A stretch of 64,000 nucleotides of DNA from Phoronis australis (Eukaryota > Phoronida > Phoronidae). The translations under genes and the position numbers were made by a program. The stretch is taken from contig NMRA01000933.1 in NCBI GenBank assembly GCA_002633005.1, positions 1 to 64,000 of the forward strand, in the 5' to 3' direction. Of this stretch, positions 1 through 12,400 are shown in pieces; position 1 is the first letter of the stretch; the number at the start of each line of letters is the position of its first letter. The notes below the pieces were generated by a model. That model was given only the letters and a program-made list of their open reading frames with translations. It ran no database searches and was not told where the DNA came from.

Positions 1-850
1 TGGTAAGGTTTGTCCTCGAATGCGGTCATCGCCACTACCTGACACATATTTTTAGGGCACAAGTTTAACTGATTCTATATTCTCTATTTGTTTGTCATGG
101 AGCAATTCGTTAGTTTTACTTACATGCATGTAATAGGTGTCGCTTATGTCGACCCACAACTGTATGAACTCTCTTATAATTGAGAATGGCCGCAGTATCG
201 GCCCGGTCTTATCGTGTAATCTGCGTATTTAACCAATATTTACAAATACATAATTTAACTGTGGGAAAGTTTATATTTTCTGAAAATACAAAGCCTGAAG
301 TCCTAAATTTTCAAAAGTTCTGTAGCATTGTAGTCAAGAACCAAAAAGTTAGTTCTGCTCCTCAACAACCCAGCATTCCATATGTCTGACCTAGATTTAA
401 TTTTTAAGGGGGCGCTGACTCAAAATCATCGAATTGGTGCCTGTCCTTCTTTGTTTACTACTACGACTATTCTTATCATTTTAAATAGAAAAAGTTTCTG
501 AATTGTTTTTGACCACCCAATTGGCGGAGAACCTCATTTTGTGCGCTTGCAATTTTTGCTCTCATAAAATCGATGTATCTGCTACCCGAATAGAAGCATT
601 GAAAGTATCACAAGTTAAGAAAACGCTTCAGATTTCTATAGAGTTGCCTAAGCCTAATTTTGCGAAAATGGTGCATGTCCAATGTAGCGCATATCTTAAT
701 TTGTTAAAGGCGAATGCCACCCGATTTAATTAGTCTTTTTTGCCGTCTTAATCGGTCTATTTCCACATCGCCTCGCATACGGTCGACCTTACCTTGCCAA
801 GAGGTGTCGCGTTAACCTGTGAGGAAGGTGCGAAACGACGCTAGCGACGT
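1..850. other. No gene recognised
   Basis: This AT-rich stretch has only short open frames on either strand (69 and 76 codons) that resemble nothing I know. If the cyclase gene extends upstream, this is intronic. Confidence 0.5.
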
Positions 851-872
851 CAGTGGTTCATATGCAGAGTGA

Positions 873-1059
873 ATGCCGCTATGTTGCAGTGTATCGTTCC
901 CGCTTGTCCGAACTAAGCAGCCGCGAGGAAAGCGAGTATATCGTTTTTTTACTTCCTCGACAGTCCGAAATGCTTAGGAAGTGGCTCATGGTAGTGAAGA
1001 AGGAAATGTACGCTGTAAATAGCAAGTATGAGGCCGTGAAACATCTCCGTGTCTGTGGC
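873..1059 (+). pseudogene. Frameshifted THAP zinc-finger relic
   Basis: One frame starts MPLCCSVSFPLV at 873. A second frame gives LRKWLMVVKKEMY, then YEAVKHLRVCG up to 1059. Together they parallel the THAP domain of the transposase gene at 24043 ([32 protein letters not shown]), including spacing. At least one frame change separates the halves and the closing HF of the C2CH finger is missing. It is a decayed transposase start, not a working gene. Confidence 0.6.
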
Positions 1060-1815
1060 CTGCAGACGACGTCGACAGTGCCTCACGAATGCCGGCTTAC
1101 CAAATAACTCCATACGTTCCGTTGTCTGAGCTTGTTCACGGCGCCTCTCTAGTATTTCTTCATCACTGTATTCCTGTTCGAATTGATAGCTTGTAAAACT
1201 TAACGATCCACCTGCGAAGTCGGGATTGATGAGCCGCTATAGCTCGTCCTAAGTCGGGTTTGCGAGTTGCCATGTTGGCGTTTATTACTGGGTGTTCTGC
1301 TTCAAAATGAATTATTCTCACCCTAACCTATACTTATATAAAACTGAAACAAAGTCTGTCTCATTAGATGCAGTTTGTAATGCCTTTGGGTGTTCGTGAG
1401 TGCACGAAATGATTTGAGAAGCCAGCAATGAATAAGTCACTGCGTTACCGGCTTTAGGTGCAATAAAACTAATTGACGGGACAACGAGGCCGTGTGAGCT
1501 CATGCTAATTTAGTGTTTGCTGGCAGAAACTGTTGTGAAACAACTCGATTTCCACCCCACGACCAGGTGTTAGGGCAATCTTTATTTACATTTACATTAC
1601 TCAAATAATGATTGTCAATGTACAACTTCTGCCCTGACGGTGCTGTGGCCAAAGCGGAACTGAATTTGCGGCCCCCGACGAGTAAGTAGATTTGCAGTTT
1701 CGTGGCTAATTCACCAGCATAATCACGTGCACATTACTTTGGCTTACTAGTATAGTTTTTTCTTGACTGGAAGTTTAGTTTCCACTGAACTTTGGCTAGT
1801 TTGTTCGTGATTTCT

Positions 1816-1909
1816 GATCAGTCTCCGAGCCACTGGCCGGGATAACGAGTCAATCCGGCCGGCCGCGACGGGCCTGATCGGGCTCCGAGTCACTGGCCAG
1901 GATAACAAG
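1816..1909. repeat. Two-copy imperfect repeat, 60 bp period
   Basis: The 34 bp segments 1816-1849 and 1876-1909 share CTCCGAG(C/T)CACTGGCC(G/A)GGATAAC. A GC-rich CCGGCCGGCCGCGACGGGCC block lies between them. The function is unknown. Confidence 0.75.
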
Positions 1910-2519
1910 CGTTTTGTGTTTAGAACTCAGAAAATCACAAGTCTAAACAACACAGATCTTGGTTCTCCTGTCTGTATATCACGGAAAATACTTCGAAATT
2001 ATCTCCGAACACACTCCAAACTCCTACTACGGACCTTATTGGCCTGCCGAACTTTGTTGGCTACGGTGTGTCCAAATACCAATAAATCCGTGAGAGCGAA
2101 ATAAAACAACACGTTTTTGTAAGAACTCGGTGTATTTTTAAGGGTTTTACATCGAAGTTTGATGATTTATTGGTGCTAAACGATGACTCCAAGCGATAAG
2201 CTGACACCAGTAACCCGTGTTGTGAACTGCTGAACAGAATGCGTGTGAAACCGATGACGTAATTGGATAATTTCAACACCTCCGTCTGCCGTCATTTGTG
2301 TCGTTATGGAGTAGAACTACTCGTTCTAAATTGATACAAATTAGTTTGTTTTTTGGGTGGCATGCTCCTTTAACGGAAATAGAAACGGAAAGACATGAAA
2401 CCGATTTTATGGGAGGAAAAGGCGTAGTTTGGTTTTCGTTTTTTATCCAGATAAATACGACGAAAGCGGCTAAAATGCGAAATTTCGATTGAGTCCACTT
2501 ATTGCCATACAAAAGGGCT

Positions 2520-2908
2520 GTCCCGGATTACACAGCGATAGAACTCTCCCTTGTCCCGGATATAAGAAAGCGCGTTACCTAGTTTTGGAAATCAGGCACA
2601 TTTTCGTGCTTCTCATTGATGTTGGGAATGGAAAGAATTTCAGATCACGCATCCACGGATATTAACCCAGTTTATCAAACTTTTTCACGTCGGAATTGCT
2701 GCCCACAACACAGCAATAATACTTCGTTGGCATTAGAAAGACGAATAGAGTAATGCAACCGAGAACAACTCGAAAATAACCCGACAACAACAAATACATG
2801 TGAAACTCCAGTGGCACAAAAACGAGGCAGCAAATGTGCCTGACGGATGTTTACGGCATTGTGGGTAAATACAGTGAGATTCGAGTGTCGTTGTGTAATC
2901 AGGGACTT
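2520..2908. mobile_element. Short TIR element (MITE-like)
   Basis: The left end TCCCGGATTACACAGCGATA is mirrored at 2889-2907 as TCGTTGTGTAATCAGGGA, giving imperfect terminal inverted repeats of about 20 bp around 390 bp with no coding capacity. The outermost 19 bp of the left end recur exactly, inverted, at 31018-31036, which supports a dispersed family. Confidence 0.6.
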
Positions 2909-2909
2909 A

Positions 2910-3170
2910 TTGCTTTTTTCTCAGATGAGAGGTGATTTATCACAGTTCAGTATTCGCTGAGACCATGCTCGGTGCATAAAATGACACGCTGAGACAAGCA
3001 ACTTTGTTGCACCTGATCCCAAATAAACGCGAACTGTCAGTGCTTTCAAAGCTCTGAAATTGCCTGTAATTTTTAGCTAAGGACCAATTTCATAAGCGTA
3101 AATGGTCTAAATCAAAACTTAGTTTTCGTGACGGAAAGTCTATGCGGCATGTAACGATTGTTTTAATGAA
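2910..3170 (+). repeat. Dispersed repeat copy 1 (partner at 11075)
   Basis: It shares TGAGACCATGCT and, 140-150 bp later, a long near-exact block (GACCAATTTCATAA, CGTAAATGGTCTAAATC) with 11075-11300 in the same orientation. The spacing between the blocks is conserved, so these are diverged copies of one element. Confidence 0.7.
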
Positions 3171-3251
3171 TGTCTAACGTTTTCCTCGTGTTCACTTCAA
3201 GGGCTTTAAAAAGAAGGCTACACAGAAAACAAACATCGAAAGCCACCTAAG

Positions 3252-3429
3252 AACGTTACCGTGCAGTACGTTTTTCAAGATGTTTCCGTTCCACATCTTG
3301 TTTGACCGCCAGCTAATTATTCAAAGTGTGGGCGACAGTCTGACAGCGGTATTCAGTGACATCAGAGGTCAACAACTGGACGACGTATTTACAATGAATC
3401 GTCCTCTGTTGGAGTTTACCTGGGATAAC
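3252..3429 (+). CDS. Cyclase exon a: start of HNOBA domain
   Basis: The reading frame gives [14 protein letters not shown], then [15 protein letters not shown]. This matches the conserved opening of the H-NOX-associated domain, in which TFCKAFPFH and a Phe-rich FTWEN motif recur. The donor after 3429 is GTAAGC at phase 0. The 5' edge is uncertain: an AG at 3251 gives a longer exon and an AG at 3266 a shorter one, both in frame. No upstream H-NOX exon was recognised in 1-3251. Confidence 0.8.
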
Positions 3430-6400
3430 GTAAGCGTTTTAGCAGTTTGAGGGGTGGCATCGAACCCCTGCTACGGGCCTCAGGCTTTTTACCACTCACC
3501 AAAAGCACTTATCATACTCGCAATAACTCTTACCACGCTTGTAGTGCAAAGCGCAAACTTCAGCTGAGTTACAGATGTGCGTGGCAAGTGTGTTTGCGCA
3601 TGAATGGTTGTAGTTCAAGCTCCGTCTTCTTTGTGCGTGGTAAGTCTCTGTAGTTCTTTACAGCCGTTTCCTGGAGAAGTGAGGGCTCATCTCCCCATGG
3701 TGAGTGAATTAATTCACAATAGTTGTTCTATCGCCACACCTTTACAGAGCAGGACTGTAGATCAGCAACTGTTCAAAGGTTCATTTACCTTCGGTTCTTA
3801 CCATATTTTAAAGTTACAAATTAATGCTGATTTACTGTGAAAATGACTTCACCTCCTAAACGAAGACATCCAATAAAAATCTGACTCACATTCCAATCCC
3901 TATGAAAGACAATGTATTTTGCCAGAAATGCGTGCCCCCGATCGACACAAAAACGGGTATATACAATAAATGTTTCGCATGGCAAATAATAATTGAAGTA
4001 CAAGTCTTAGAACATTAAACAAGATTACATATCTGTTGCAAAACGATATGTAGTCGTAATTGATAATGGAATTGCAATCGTCTGCGATTTGCCCTTCCAA
4101 ATAACATTGCTTGTGTGTGTTGTACCAAATAAGATAAAACGTTTTGGGATTCAGGCAAGACTGTCGATCGCAAGTGCCCCCACGCTACTCCATAAAATGG
4201 GAAGTATAATTAAAGACTGACATCGTGAAACAAAATCAATCTGTTTTCAAGAGAATTCCAATCAATTTAATTAATTTAATCACATGTGACTTTTCAGTAA
4301 TCCATGTAAATTTCACATTTTTGTCAGAGGTGCTTCTGCTCACAATTACGGAAAACAATTTGGTAATCCCCACTTTGTTTCGAATATTTTCCTATTTTTT
4401 GCGACTGAAGAATTGCAAGCGAATCGCACGACGAGAAGTGGTACATGAGAGTGAGGCAAAGTTGCTCAGTTCTCTTAGTTTAGTCGTCAGAGCGCATGAA
4501 CTTTCTGATTTTCACTCTCAATACACGATATCACTGTTTCGAGTTGAGCATGCGCATCGCGTGCGCACTCACGTGCGCACTCGCGTGGTGGTGAGCTAGG
4601 TTGATTCACAGAACTGTCGGAATGGAATGCCAGCTCCCGTGCATGACCCATACATTCTAGTGTTGGAATTTGCAACGTTGAAATTTCACGGTACTAAGTA
4701 CGAGAGTTTACAGCGTGAATTTCCGGTTATCTGCTCGACTGAATTTTTTGATACATTTTTTTCCCAAAAGCTCAAAAAATTGTACAACACAAGTCATAAT
4801 GATATAAACACATACACCACGCAAAAAATCTAGTGACTTCACATTACAGAAATAAATGTGTCACAATTTCTGGGTCTTGCGTAAAAATGTACTAGCAAAA
4901 GACTCCGAGGCGTCTATTTTATAAAAATATGAATTTGAACTTAATATTCTATAAACTAGTCGATACCGAAACCGTCTAACTTTAACACCAAGAGAAAAAT
5001 TAAGCGTAAAATACAATGTTTTCCAACCCATACAGTAGTTAATTTATTGCCGATTTCAGAAATACATTTATGCTGTGCTACCGGTTTTATTCTCAATATG
5101 TAAAATCCTACACTGCAGGCAATGTACAGTATATTTCACATTGACACAATAGATATTACCTATTTTCATCTATTAGAAAACCCTTACCTGAAATTTTCAA
5201 ATAATAAGTCTAGTCTAATTAGTTTATCATATTTTTTTTGCAAATATAATTGCATCCTGAATTTTTACTGAAGAATGTTGTGTCACAAGGCTCCAAAGAT
5301 GAACACGAAAACCCGTAAAAATACCTTATAAACACATCAAAGCGAATTTCCTTTTTGGGTATGCTAACGTGAGAGATATTTACTTGGAACAATGCAGGAA
5401 TTTCCAGAAAAAATCGTCATATTCAATATTTTGAAACGCAGGCGAAATATATACTCGTTCATCTCAGTACTGTTTTCAAGTTCTCCGCCCCTAATAATAC
5501 GTATGTGCGCTAAAAAATTCGGACTGAAGCTGGCTCCAATGTTTTGTTTACGTGAAAGCTCAAAGGTCACATTTTTCATATAAGGGAAATGTGCTATGTA
5601 TGTGTCTTGTCTTACCAAAAAAGGAGGCGTGCTTTGACTTTTGGGAGATTTTTTTTAAATTTTAACTAAAGGAAATGCTTTAACATGAACAAAAATTCAA
5701 AATCTTTACCAACAAACCGTAAAAATGATTAGTTAACACTTTGACTTTTATTTCAGTGGCATAAAGCCTCTTTGAATAATGCAATTTAGTTTGTTTTTCA
5801 CGTTCTATGTCCGTTTAACTAAAGTAATCAAACGTTCGATATAATTGAAGGATTTTGGCTAACCATAGCCATAGAATGCAAAACTAAGATCGCCTTATTC
5901 AGGAAGAAAACGCTAATCAGAAATTTTACTTTGATTTTGTGTCAGTAGCGGCGAGTTAGAATTCGACCCACAATTAGACGTTACTCAACCAAATCAATCT
6001 AGACTGCAGATCTTTTCTTATTAAAAAAATTGGATAACTTCACATACTCCTAATATTTTGTTCCTTTAATTAAGTACACCCATAGACGTGTACCATTGTA
6101 TTACTATTCTGTCCGTGGTAAAACTTGTTTATCGAAATAGCCTCACAGATTGCACCTGCGCACACGTTTGCAAGACAAAATTAGTCGAAGACATCACTTC
6201 CGTGGTCTCTGGAATTAATTCCTGTGAAACTCCCACATGGCGTGCCACGCGACGAAGTGTTACGTCTAAGAAATACCTGAACCATGATACAGATTCCCAT
6301 GAGTAAAAATGTCCTTCTTAGGAAAACCCAATTTGTTGTTGCCATAGTTACAGTTAGTAGATACATTGAATTCGATTATTGATAAAAAGGTAATAGGAAA

Positions 6401-9400
6401 TGTGGTTTATACTTTCAAAGTAAATCAGAGAGGTAGCAAATTGAAAACTTGATTAAGATAATTACTGGCGTAATTGTAAACCTTGTTACTACGGTAACAT
6501 CTTCAAAGTAGAAAGTTCACGGATATACCGATTAAAGTAAAACGAAAAAAAATCATACATCTGGTTGGACGTTTAATGTAACGTTTTTATGCACTCGATG
6601 TCACTTTACTACAGATATAGCTGAAAATTCAAGGTTAATTGCATTAGAATAGGAAGAAAGTCTCGCAAAAGGGCAACTATTCCACCAATTTCCTGTCAAA
6701 TACCTCGAACCTTAGTCTAGGTACATACATGAAGTTTCAGATGTCACAGAAAAAAGACTGCGACGAAGACAACGGCGATGATAACGATGACATTGCTGCT
6801 ATCTTATTGATACGAATAACACCATGACGTGCGCATGTCAATGAAAGTTAAAAGGCAACCCAAAACTCGTTTCCAACGTCACTGCTTGCAGTTAATGAAT
6901 AATTAATTAACTGAATTAGACTGAAAATTCCCAAGTAAAAGAATTGACAAAAGTATGATTCTCTAGCTGGACAGTGCATACGTGACGTTATTGCTACATT
7001 TTTTGACGTTATCAGACCTGTACTTCGCCGATCCCTCCGCACACACAGTTACAAAAGTCAAACCGTTCAATATGTGTTTTTACTGTTTGCTCATAAAAAT
7101 TTTGAATTTTTGTTGACGTCATATCATTTTTCCTCTAGTTTCAAATTTAAAAAATGATTTGTCAACTGCTTGTCCCTTCGTCGACGTTTCTCTCACACTG
7201 CAAGGCACGTCTCCTTATTTGGTATGATTTAGACGCAGCACATTTCCCTAAATAAATGGAAAATGTGACTTTTAACCTTGGAGGAAGAAAACAAAGTGGC
7301 GTTTTCAAGCAAGCATTAGCCTATCCAACTTCTTTGAGCGCATGTTATTAGGGGCGTAGAAATTAAAAACTGTGTTGGGATACGTTTTGATTTCGTCTGC
7401 GTTTCAAAACTAATGAATCTGAAATTCTTGCAAGGTTCAAAGTGAATAAATCTCACGCTAGCTTCCCCAACAAGTAGATTCGCGACGATCTGTTTCAAGG
7501 TATTTTTTGTTTCTCGCGTTCCATGCCTCTTTGAGGGTTCTTCACAAATGAGGCATCAGTGCTACTGTGCGTTCCCTAAACAACCTCGCGAAAACGCAAA
7601 ACAGGCAAGATCTCGTGAGATTTTGCCATGCATTACAAGCTAAGCGCGTGATCACACTGGCTTCCTTCGCAACTCTTGGATCTACGGAACTCTTAGCACC
7701 ACTTGACGCATGCACGAGAAAAGTTACAATGAAGCCGAAACATACACAAAACGTACCGAGAGTGGCGTAGATGAAGTAATGTCCCAGGAGACATTATTCC
7801 GCGTACCGAACGAGATCGAAATTTATCCCATGCACTTCGAATTCCTAATTTTTTTTCATTTTTCGGCAGATTTTTTAAACACTTCACCCAGACTGTTCAC
7901 GTGGCGGATCACATCCTACATATATGTACTTGTGCGTTAGGTTACAAATTTTCTCTAGTAAAAGAAAATGTTTCAATGTAACGATTTCTTACTTAAAAAG
8001 AGATAACAAAAATAAAAACAACGGTAACTGTGAATTGAACTTGTAACATTGCCTGAAAATAGTGAAATAACAACAATATTTGATATTGTAGTTAACGAGG
8101 AATCGGCGCTTGAGTTACAGAAGATATAATACTTAGCAATCGAAAACTAAGACTATAGAAGTGTCGTAAAATTAACAGTTTTGTACCAGATGTTACAGTT
8201 GGGACCTCAGTGGAAGTTGAATGTTATTTATACTGCTGCAATTTTATTACTTTAAACTATTTTGGGAAAGTTTGATGATCAAACCGTCGAGTCGACATTG
8301 ACGTACCTTTTGAAATTTCCGTGTCAGATGACACTGTTGAAGTTGTGTGGGAGGTGAATACGGAAAACAGAATCACATGTCCGCATTGCACTCTACTGAT
8401 TCAAATGGGATAAATTGATTCATTTTGATGTTTTATAACACTGTTCTCAAGATTGCTGAACGTTCTCTTAACAGGTAGCCGCTACATACACAAAACGTAC
8501 CGAGAGTGGCGTTGATGAAGTAATATCCCACGAGACATTATTCCGCACGCAGAATAATGTCGCATCAAACTCCTAAGTTTCTTTCATTTTTTCGCCTGAT
8601 TTTTCAAATACTTCACTCAAGACTGTTCACGTGGCGGATCACATCCTATATTTATGCTCTTGCGCGTTAGGTTGCAAGTTTTCTCTAATAAAAGAAACAA
8701 TTTTATAAATGTAACGACTTATTACTTGAAAACAGATAAACAAGATGAAAGCAACAGAAACTGTGCATTGAAGTTGTAACATCTCCTAAAAATAGTTAAT
8801 AACAGCAACATTTCATATCGTAGTTGCCGAGGAATCGGCGCCTGAGTTGCAGACGACATCATATTTAGCAACTGAAAATTGAGACAGAACTGTCATATAA
8901 TTAACAATCTTGTTCCGGATGTTACGATTGAGACCTGATTGCCTGTTGAGTGTTACTCACAATGTTGCACTTGCATTACTTTAAACTATTTTCCGAAAGT
9001 TTGATGATGGAACCGACTATCGACGTCGAGTAGACATTGACCTACCTTTTGAACTTTCCATGTCAGAGGTCGCTGTTGAAGTAGTGCAGGAAATGAATAA
9101 GGAAAACATTATTACATGGCTGATTCAACGCGTATGGGATAATGTATGATATAACAAATACATTTCGAGAGATCGAAGTAGTTTTTGCGTCGTTTGATAT
9201 AATTAAAACTAAATTGCTAATTGATCTACTGCGGTTCTGCTAACCATGAAGTCCCTCACTTAAGTTCAAAGCCTTGCATCCGGGTATAGACTTCTATAAG
9301 ACCTTGGCCCATCCGGGAACACCTCGAGTATTTTCGTAGCCTCAAATATGGTAGTTGTGGCCATATCTCGCACAGTTCGTTATTCTTGGCATCTATAAGA

Positions 9401-12400
9401 CAGAAATGAAAAGCAAAGGTCTGCGGAGGAGCTTCCCTTAAGTTTCCTTGTAGTCATTATGCGCTACTTGTAATCTGATTAGACGTCTACTAAATATAAC
9501 AAGCAGTTTTTAGATGAAATTATCAACACTGCCACAAATTGGCTGAAAAAATCAAAATACGCAAAACCCCTTGTTTTTAACCATTGTACCTCTAAAACAG
9601 AGCCAACAATGAATAGTGCGTTATTCAGGGTAAACAACCTTCCCCATTCATAGATCTTGTTCTCATTAACAGTGTTCTTTTCTCATTAACACACTTATTC
9701 TCTCACGAGCTGTATTTTTTCTCACGTGACGTACACTCTGTCCTTTTAAGTACAACTCTTTTTTCCATTTGCCGCATAACTTCCGAAATCAGGTGTACAA
9801 GCAGGTGTACAAGCGCATGTTGAATACATTGTAATAAGGACGTCCTGCATAGTGCGAGTTGTGAAAAGGAATAGGGTAGACCGTAAAATAACTGAAGGTC
9901 GTAAGAAAAGAATAGCGTTAACTAGAGTGGTCGTTGTTATTGAGAAAACGTGTTGGTAGTTAGAGATGTAAACTGCTTAACCTATAATTGTTATTACAGA
10001 TTAATGCACACCAAAACAACACGTTCGAGTTCACTTCTCTCGAGTCGGTATCAACGAATTCGACTGTGGATGATGATGCGACAGACAGCGAAAGCCTTCC
10101 TATGGGTAGGATTGATTTGAAAATGATACGCTACGCTGTCGAGAAAGGGGGTGGTGGCGAACTGACAAGCGATGAAAATGGAAGCCCTTATCGAAGTGCA
10201 TTAATTATCACTGGACGAGTTGAAACTGCATTTTTTATGGGGGAGACTTCGATTTCGAGACGGGCTTGCATAGTAGCGTGGCAGCCTGTTTGACGTGCAA
10301 TTTGAGTGTGATGAAAAAGCACTTGATTTTACACTTTCACTGTGTGGGACGAGTGACGCATGCTAGTATTTGTATTAGAAAAAAATGCATGATAGATTAA
10401 TGCGAATGTGGTCTCAACAGCTCCTTACTAATTAACTTAACGCAAAATTATAACAAAAAAACTCAAAATACATGTATTTTTCAAATATGTTCACCTTGTT
10501 TAGGCAATCATAAATAAGATAAAAATGCCCATTTTATATTTACAGTGGGCGAGGCACATACAATGTTATCTATTATCTGTTACATGCATGTTGATGCCAA
10601 GTGCCACCGCAGAAATTGATAAATTCTTAATTTACAAATACTATCACTGGCACAAGGGGACCATGGTCATGTTAATTGCAAAAGCGTCTCCTGGTCGCCC
10701 CTCATTTCACCCCCGGTCGCCAACAATACTTGTGGCTACGCCACATTTTAATACTTCTGATTATGCTTATAATACATGATATCAATGACTTGGACAGCTC
10801 TCTGTTCTTTTTTAAAGGTACCGACTTCGAGACGATGAGCACCTCTACATCAGTGATAACAAAATCGCATGACAACATGCTTCATTTACGAGGTCAGATT
10901 ATTTACGTGGACGACTGGGACACGTCACTCTTTCTTGGGACACCCGTGTAAGTACTCCACCTCGCGGGTATCATAAGAACATGAATGTGTTCTTGAGTCT
11001 TACACGCTTTCTAAGTGCCTACGAGGGAAAAAGAACTGTTGATCTAAACTGCTATTGAAATTGGTCTCAGGTTATTCTCAGTCAGTTTGTTATTCCATGA
11101 GACCATGCTTCAGTCGACGCACAAAATGACGAGCCGTCACAAGCCAACTTGAGCGTCGAGATGTCAGGCAACAACGATCTGTCAGTTCTGTCGAAGCCTT
11201 AAAAGCTTCTCTAATGTGATTACGGGGAAGTTTGAGACCAATTTCATAACGGTAAATGGTCTAAATCAAAAGTTTTTTTTTGTGATGGAAGGAGGGCTTA
11301 TAGACGCTTCAACGGAACGAAGTAACATTCCCACCACGTCGAGTCGGCTCATCAACAACTGCAAATCGATGACATTTAGGGAGTCCGCTCAAAATTAGTT
11401 CAGCAAAATACCGTTTTAAATCGAGATTGACACCAAGCAGCAAAAGTAAAACCAGGTTATGAAAAGCACAAATGGTCACTTAACAATACTTATGCATGGG
11501 TGAGCAGCACTGAAATAAGTAGGGGAGGCCATAGCCCCCAACCCCCTATGGTGCCACGCCCATGTGGTTCCTTGAGTATACAAGCAAATGCATCCTCTTC
11601 TGAAAGGAGATAATTCTGACCTTGCAGCGTTTCTGCAATGATTAGCTATTCAGTTTATCTCACTAGATTTCTGCGTATAGATCATAATAATTTTACTGGG
11701 TCACTCTACTGCAGAGGTGGCGCTTTGAGGGGACTTGTTTTTTACCCGTTTGCTTCGTAAGCCAACACTGCAGTCGAGTCATTCTCGCCACTTGTATGAT
11801 TGTGTTTCTAACATTTCGTAAACTGCACATAACGCCATGTATAAGATTTTTGTCACGTGAAGTCAATATAATTATAGTGTGCTTTCAACGGGGATCCTCC
11901 TGTACCGTCGAAGTCCTCGCAACTCAGGTTACTTGTCCTGGGCGCGTGCTTTTTTGCGTCAACAACACGTGCTTGAAGCTAACCCATTGCAGTCCTAGGT
12001 CAGTGATTCATATTTCTCCCTCGTGCCTGTACTCTGTAACATGCATTTCCCACTTCAGACTGAACACAGTCACGGATATGGCACGTATTGGGCTCTTTGT
12101 GAACGACTTCAGCATATGCGACTCAACAAGGGACTTGATAATGGCAGGAACACAACAATCTGTTGAACTCAAGTTGGCCCTTGATCAGGTAAGCACGACC
12201 ACGTGGCCAAGTTGCATAAAAATGTAAAACCGCTATACCATGACGGCGACATCCCGTTGCTCCCAACTTCTTGTTCGATTGTATAGCCCAACAACAAGTT
12301 GGGAAGTTTACCCCCGTAGCCAATTAACTCCATTCTAGCGTTGATGGTTGGAGGGCCTGCGCTCTTTTGTTTGATAATTGCTCTAATCTCCGATCAAATC

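Noticed and set aside
1-3251. Search for H-NOX (haem-binding) exons of the cyclase
   Set aside because: No frame shows a recognisable H-NOX signature, so I do not claim an upstream exon.
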